A program made the translations under genes and the position numbers. The notes beneath the pieces are model-generated. The model was given only the letters and a program-made list of their open reading frames with translations, had not been told where the DNA came from and did not search any database. From NCBI GenBank assembly GCA_002069525.1, contig MWBJ01000004.1, positions 1-32,666 on the forward strand: DNA of 32,666 bases. Reading direction: 5' to 3'. This DNA is from Parcubacteria group bacterium ADurb.Bin305 (GTDB lineage: Bacteria; Patescibacteriota; Minisyncoccia; UBA6257). Of the stretch, positions 29,215 through 32,666 are shown piece after piece (position 1 is the first letter of the stretch; every line of letters starts with the position of its first letter).

Positions 29215-30717
29215 ATGTCTTACCAACACTTAGGATTAAGATCTAAAAGTTTTACTTTAATAGAGCTTTTAATCACTATCGGAATAATAGCTATTTTATC
29301 AACTTTGCTTCTAACTGTCTTAAATCCTTGGGAGATGATTGCTCGTTCCAGAGACACCAAAAGAATAACTGAATTAAGAGAATTAGCTCAAAATATTTCT
29401 TTACTCATTGCTCAGGATTTTACAGGCAATATTTCCTTAGGCAACCCTAATACTGTCTATGTTTCTTTGCCTTCAGATCAACCTGACTGTTCAGACCTAC
29501 ATTTGCCTGCCCTGCCTGCCCCTTGGATCTATCATTGCTCTAATTCTAATAATTTCAGAAAAGTTGATTCCTCTGGCTGGCTTCCTATTAATTTTCAAGA
29601 AGGAGGCGCTATTCAATTAAGCGCTTTACCTCTTGATCCTCAAAACACCTATACCCAGAATCTAACCAATAGAGATGACCTATTTTTCACCTATGCTGTG
29701 GGCGCTGATTTAGAGTTTGAATTAAACGCTAAAACAGAATCTATTAAATACGGTTTTAAAGACAGAGATATGTTCCCTATCATTAATCCTGCCACTTATG
29801 ACAATCCTTTATCAGATGGCGGAGACAATGGCTTGTATGAAACAGGTTCTTTATTAACTCTTATTCCTGATTCTGGAGGTCTGTGCCCTTCTGGTATGGT
29901 CTATGTCCCAGCCCCTTTAAGAATCTGCCTTGATAGATATGAAGTTTCTTATTCCAACTCAGGAACTAAACCAGATGGCACCTATTGTAATGCTCGCTGT
30001 CCTTTATCTATTCCTAATGCCAATCCTTGGACTTCTCGTTCTGGCTGGCCCAGTGTACCTCAAGATGATGGCGTGCGGGAAACCGGAGCTTCAGCTGATG
30101 ATGCCCTTGATTATTGCGCTAATATGGGTAAAGTCCTGCCTACTGATTTTGAATGGTACCTAGGAGCCGCTGGGACTCCTGATCCATATAATTCTAAACC
30201 CTCAAGAATTACAGGTTCTAATGTTGAAGGTCCTGAACCTTGTATGATTTGGAATACTGATTCCACTGATAACCTAGTAGAACGACCCCAAGGCTCTACC
30301 CAATGCGATGATGGTTATACTTGGGGTTCTGACATCAATCCTAACATTAAAACAGGCACAGCTTTACAATGTATCTCTCTTGTTGGAGCTTATGATATGA
30401 TTGGCAATGTCTGGGAATGGGTCAATGACACTAAAAACACTAATGATATTTATTCCAGCGGCAACACCAAAGTCCCTAATTCAAATAGAACCATAGCCCA
30501 AATTAACAACTACGGAGTCCCTGTTGATGCAGGAGGTACTTCTTGTTCTGGTTTGTGCAATTCTGATTATTACTGGGTAACTTCTGGTTCTTTAACAGCT
30601 GGCCTCCGTTCTGGCAGTTGGGACTATGGCGCGAATGCGGGGCGATTTTGTTTGCGTTTGAACTACGCGCCGTCGGGCCCGGGCCGCACTGTGGGGTTTC
30701 GGTGCGCCCTCAGGTAG
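29215..30717 (+). CDS. DGR target protein: prepilin-like N-terminus with C-terminal FGE-sulfatase/C-type-lectin-like domain
   Basis: This 500-aa protein is the diversified product. A short basic leader precedes SFTLIELLITIGIIAILSTL (12-31), a class III signal of type IV pilins and pseudopilins with Glu at position 5 of the mature form (E17); Ser replaces the usual Gly before Phe13. Residues 40-195 look like a pseudopilin globular part. Residues ~222-500 are an FGE-sulfatase domain (CPSGMVYVPA, then GAYDMIGNVWEWVND, then GFRCALR), the C-type-lectin fold used by known DGR targets. The last 37 codons are the variable repeat. Nine residues differ from the template: D470, Y471, R481, Y484, G488, P489, G490, R491 and T492. 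The protein would show its variable face on a pilin-like or membrane-anchored stalk. Confidence 0.9.
   Translation: MSYQHLGLRSKSFTLIELLITIGIIAILSTLLLTVLNPWEMIARSRDTKRITELRELAQNISLLIAQDFTGNISLGNPNTVYVSLPSDQPDCSDLHLPALPAPWIYHCSNSNNFRKVDSSGWLPINFQEGGAIQLSALPLDPQNTYTQNLTNRDDLFFTYAVGADLEFELNAKTESIKYGFKDRDMFPIINPATYDNPLSDGGDNGLYETGSLLTLIPDSGGLCPSGMVYVPAPLRICLDRYEVSYSNSGTKPDGTYCNARCPLSIPNANPWTSRSGWPSVPQDDGVRETGASADDALDYCANMGKVLPTDFEWYLGAAGTPDPYNSKPSRITGSNVEGPEPCMIWNTDSTDNLVERPQGSTQCDDGYTWGSDINPNIKTGTALQCISLVGAYDMIGNVWEWVNDTKNTNDIYSSGNTKVPNSNRTIAQINNYGVPVDAGGTSCSGLCNSDYYWVTSGSLTAGLRSGSWDYGANAGRFCLRLNYAPSGPGRTVGFRCALR
30601..30711 (+). repeat. DGR variable repeat (VR)
   Basis: This 111-bp segment at the end of the target gene aligns without gaps to 32194-32304. 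There are 13 mismatches, and each is at an adenine of the template copy (A to G 7 times, A to C 4, A to T 2). The 98 other positions, including 88 non-A template bases, are identical. The first 21 bp and the last 22 bp are unchanged. The final 22 bp (30690-30711) contain no A in either copy and stand where the initiation-of-mutagenic-homing sequence lies in known DGRs. Confidence 0.96.
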
Positions 30718-30764
30718 TCTTTACTTTACTTTACTTTAACCCTTAACTCTTGACTCTTTAACCC

Positions 30765-30807
30765 TTTAGCGACTTGGTAAGTCTTTATGACTTACCAAGT
30801 CGCTAAA
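30765..30807. promoter_or_regulatory. Perfect 19-bp-stem hairpin downstream of the VR
   Basis: TTTAGCGACTTGGTAAGTC and its exact reverse complement flank a 5-nt loop (TTTAT). It lies 53 bp after the VR end and 31 bp before the RT gene. It has no T-tract, so it is a poor terminator. In the Bordetella phage DGR a hairpin/cruciform just after the VR is needed for efficient homing. The TR has no such element after it. It may instead be an operator or mRNA structure. Confidence 0.82.
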
Positions 30808-30838
30808 TTCAAAAATCAAATTTTAATCTTTCTCTACC

Positions 30839-31870
30839 ATGAAAACATATAAGCATCTTTATTCTCAGATTTACGATTTCAGAAATTTATTAAAAAGTTA
30901 TTATCAAGCTAGAAAATGTAAAAGTGAAAAAAATTACATAATAGCTTTTGAGTGGAATTTAGAAAAAAATCTTTTCGAAATTCAGGAGCAATTGAAAAAT
31001 TGTAATTATCAATTTGGGCCTTATCACAGTTTTTATATCATAGATCCTAAAAAACGTTTAATTTTTGCCGCTCCTTTTCAAGATAGAGTTGTTCATCATG
31101 CTCTTTATAATATCATTGAGCCGATTTTTGATAAAAGCTTTATTTTTGATTCTTTTGCCTGCAGAAAAAACAAAGGGACGCATAAAGCTGTGGGGAGATT
31201 AAAAAAATTTATGCGTGCTTTTGGAGATGATCAATTTTATATCTTTAAAGCGGATATTAGGAAATATTTTCCAAGCATTGATAAAGAAATATTATTTTCT
31301 TTAATCCAGAAAAAAATAGCTGACCGGAAGGTTCTGTATTTAATAAAAAAAATCTTAGAATCAACTAAAGAACAGAAAGGCATTCCTATTGGTAATTTAA
31401 CCAGTCAGTTATTTGCCAATATTTACCTAAATGAACTGGATCAATTTGTAAAACATAAATTGCAAGTTGAATATTACTGTCGTTATGTTGATGATTTTAT
31501 CCTACTGCATAGAAATCGCAAACAGTTGCAAGAATGGAAGGAAATGATTAAAGAGTTTTTAAGCCAAAGCTTGCGGTTGGAATTACATACTAAAAAACAA
31601 GAAATTTTTCCGGCAAAAATCGGAGTTGATTTTTTAGGTTATCATATTTTTAGGGATCATATTTTAGTGCGCCAAACCACAGTTAGACGTTTCCTGCGCC
31701 GTTTTAAAAGCGGTAAAATGCCTCAGCAATCAATAAATTCTTATTTAGGTCATTTTAAATATGCCGATAGTTTTGGTTTGATGAAAAAAATTAATAAAAT
31801 TTATGTTGAAAGATATCCCGATTTTTCACAAAACCTACGAGTTGATGCTCTGGCTCTATCCTCAAGTTAA
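30839..31870 (+). CDS. DGR reverse transcriptase
   Basis: This 343-aa protein is a reverse transcriptase of the DGR type. It copies the template RNA with errors at adenines to make the cDNA that replaces the VR. Motifs in order: FAAPFQDRVVHHAL (76-89), FACRKNKGTHKA (106-117), motif A KADIRKYFPSID (137-148) with Asp139, motif GIPIGNLTSQLFANIYLNEL (181-200), whose GNLTSQ fits the altered QG motif of DGR enzymes, catalytic YVDD (216-219), and FLGYHIF (~263). There is no maturase, endonuclease or integrase domain, which argues against a group II intron or retrotransposon. The Avd-like gene begins inside its last 68 nt. No Shine-Dalgarno site is visible. Confidence 0.95.
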   Translation: MKTYKHLYSQIYDFRNLLKSYYQARKCKSEKNYIIAFEWNLEKNLFEIQEQLKNCNYQFGPYHSFYIIDPKKRLIFAAPFQDRVVHHALYNIIEPIFDKSFIFDSFACRKNKGTHKAVGRLKKFMRAFGDDQFYIFKADIRKYFPSIDKEILFSLIQKKIADRKVLYLIKKILESTKEQKGIPIGNLTSQLFANIYLNELDQFVKHKLQVEYYCRYVDDFILLHRNRKQLQEWKEMIKEFLSQSLRLELHTKKQEIFPAKIGVDFLGYHIFRDHILVRQTTVRRFLRRFKSGKMPQQSINSYLGHFKYADSFGLMKKINKIYVERYPDFSQNLRVDALALSSS

Positions 31871-32159
31871 TAAATTTCCCAAAAATCAAAGGTTTGTTTT
31901 GGGTCAAGAGATTGAAAAAACAGGCTTAAATTTTTTAAAATTGATTATCAGGGCTAACTATAATCAAGAAAAAAGTTTGTTTTTGAAAGAAGCCAGTATC
32001 GAAATAAATGTTTTATTGATTTTGATTCGTTTTTCTAAAGATTTGCATTTTTTGTCTAACAGGCAATACGAATTCGCGGCTTTACAAATTAACGACATTT
32101 CTAACATGTTAGGTGGCTGGTTAAAATATGAAGAACATAAACTCCGGGTTTTCAATTAG
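31803..32159 (+). CDS. avd: Avd-like accessory four-helix-bundle protein of the DGR
   Basis: This 118-aa protein matches the Avd / S23-like four-helix-bundle family that assists DGR reverse transcriptases, in known cases as a positively charged pentamer bound to RT and nucleic acid. It opens with IFHKTYELMLWLYPQVNKFP and then RFVLGQEIEKTGLNFLKLII, both typical of the family. Two more helices and a KYEEHKLRVF end follow. The conserved HKTYELMLWLYP block is encoded within the last 68 nt of the RT gene in another frame, so the overlap is real and not a start-site error. It ends 34 nt before the TR, giving the compact order RT-avd-TR. Confidence 0.88.
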   Translation: MLKDIPIFHKTYELMLWLYPQVNKFPKNQRFVLGQEIEKTGLNFLKLIIRANYNQEKSLFLKEASIEINVLLILIRFSKDLHFLSNRQYEFAALQINDISNMLGGWLKYEEHKLRVFN

Positions 32160-32193
32160 AGTCGGAGAATAATGTGGGGATAAAAGATATTAG

Positions 32194-32304
32194 GGCCTCC
32201 GTTCTGGCAGTTGGAACAATGGCGCGAATGCGGGGCGATTTTGTTTGAATTTGAACAACGCGCCGTCGAACACGAACAACAATGTGGGGTTTCGGTGCGC
32301 CCTC
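32194..32304 (+). repeat. DGR template repeat (TR)
   Basis: This 111-bp template lies outside any gene, 35 nt after avd. In VR reading frame it holds ten AAY codons and one ACG, the codons that give the widest range of residues when adenines change and avoid stops. Twenty-three adenines are present; 13 differ in the current VR. The template RNA is expected to extend on both sides of this segment. Confidence 0.96.
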
Positions 32305-32523
32305 TGTAGCTTTTCTTACGAGATAACCTCATAGTTCATCTTCTGGTTTATCTCACTCACGATAATCCTAATTTTATATGGGGTTATAGTGGGATTAATA
32401 GATTCGGCCTGATTTTCTAAGTTCAAGGACTTAGAAACCGCGCCGTCAAAGACTTCTGCTTTTATTCCTGTCCGGTCCTATAAGATAACTTTATATTTTG
32501 CGGGGCTGGATTAAAATAAAAAC
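32305..32523 (+). ncRNA. Probable 3' part of the DGR template RNA (structured, non-coding)
   Basis: No gene is supported here. In studied DGRs the region next to the TR is part of the template RNA and serves cDNA priming and protein binding. Two foldable elements are visible: GAGATAA/TTATCTC at 32320-32354, and TTTCTAAGT/ACTTAGAAA (9 bp, 6-nt loop) at 32414-32437. Directly after the second is CGCGCCGTC at 32439-32447, a nine-base copy of a TR segment (32259-32267) within a wider match of 13/15. Boundaries are inferred. Confidence 0.45.
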
Positions 32524-32591
32524 AGGCAGCAGGTGCTAGTAACTGAAATTAATAATTTTAAAGCGAACGCTCCTGCTGCCTTCTTTCTTAA
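32524..32591 (+). terminator. Long hairpin with T-rich tail, possible end of the DGR transcript
   Basis: AGGCAGCAGG (32524-32533) pairs exactly with CCTGCTGCCT (32572-32581) around a 38-nt AT-rich loop that can fold further, and TCTTTCTTA follows. It suits a terminator of the RT-avd-TR transcript, though the loop is unusually long. Confidence 0.5.
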
Positions 32592-32593
32592 TA

Positions 32594-32640
32594 GGTATCT
32601 GGGACCAGCCCAGAGATTTTTCGCTCTGCTCAGAATGACA
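32594..32640 (-). repeat. Dispersed intergenic repeat, copy 2
   Basis: The reverse complement (TGTCATTCTGAGCAGAGCGA...) aligns without gaps to 24357-24403, about 37 of 47 bases alike. A further TTTGTCATTA lies near the window end at 32651-32660. It marks the right edge of the DGR transcript region. Confidence 0.75.
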
Positions 32641-32666
32641 AGTTCATCCATTTGTCATTAGTAATT

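Noticed and set aside
30765-30807. Intrinsic terminator of the DGR target gene
   Set aside because: The stem is followed by AAATTC rather than a T-tract on the + strand and preceded by CCC rather than an A-tract for the other strand, so a target-site structure fits better, though a weak terminator role is not excluded.
30839-31870. Group II intron or retron reverse transcriptase
   Set aside because: There is no maturase or endonuclease domain and no intron ends, and a matching VR/TR pair plus Avd explain the RT fully.

Overview
The window looks like chromosomal DNA from an uncultivated Patescibacteria (Candidate Phyla Radiation) bacterium. The sequence is AT-rich. Translation genes are short or scattered: IF-2 is 508 aa with no long N-terminal extension, and infB is far from nusA. 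None of the six tRNA genes encodes a 3' CCA, and a CCA-adding enzyme lies among them. A VirB4/VirB6/PrgI-type secretion locus, prepilin-like proteins and long membrane glycosyltransferase-like proteins are common in that group. Most genes have no clear Shine-Dalgarno sequence and begin in an AATTATG-type context. The phylum is an inference from gene content; no rRNA gene is present.

Layout. 1-1107 (+): the 3' end of yidC and then jag, a pair usually close to the replication origin. 1113-12561 (-): a type IV secretion-like locus, read from 12561 downward: two paralogous Cys-rich MopE-like secreted proteins, a secreted protein, VirB6/TrbL, a Pro-rich protein, PrgI/VirB3, a VirB4 N-terminal-like protein, the VirB4 ATPase, a small membrane protein, and a VirB2/TrbC-like membrane domain joined to an M15-type peptidase. 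12640-19240: housekeeping genes: rsmA, a LysM-M23 peptidase, tRNA-Leu, tRNA-Cys, infB, tRNA-Ser, tRNA-Arg, tRNA-Lys, cca and tRNA-Pro. 19349-21087: a CYTH-uridine kinase-CYTH protein interrupted by a frame change. 21168-21978: a divergent pair, a stalk-domain protein and a 56-aa membrane protein, with consensus promoters and strong Shine-Dalgarno sites unlike the surrounding genes. 22042-22293: a cluster of parS-like centromere sites. 22326-25740: yraN, nusA behind tandem promoters and leader hairpins, and tig. 25840-28705 (-): a polytopic GT-C/PTPS-related membrane protein and an ALG5-like GT2.

29048-32593 is the most notable part: a complete diversity-generating retroelement (DGR). Its parts in order are a heptamer repeat, a promoter, a target gene, a 111-bp variable repeat (VR) ending just before the stop codon, a perfect 19-bp-stem hairpin, a reverse transcriptase, an Avd-like four-helix protein overlapping the RT gene by 68 nt, and the 111-bp template repeat (TR). 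VR and TR align without gaps; all 13 differences fall on adenines of the TR and none on any other base. The target joins a prepilin/pseudopilin N-terminus (SFTLIELL) to a C-terminal FGE-sulfatase/C-type-lectin-like domain, so the diversified surface would sit on a pilin-like or membrane-anchored protein. This suggests hypervariable contact with host cells, phage or other ligands, which is an inference.

Working together: yidC/jag (membrane insertion), the secretion-like locus, Cys-rich secreted proteins, peptidoglycan peptidases, lipid-linked glycosyltransferases and the DGR-diversified pilin-like protein form a large cell-envelope repertoire for what is probably a small, host-dependent cell.
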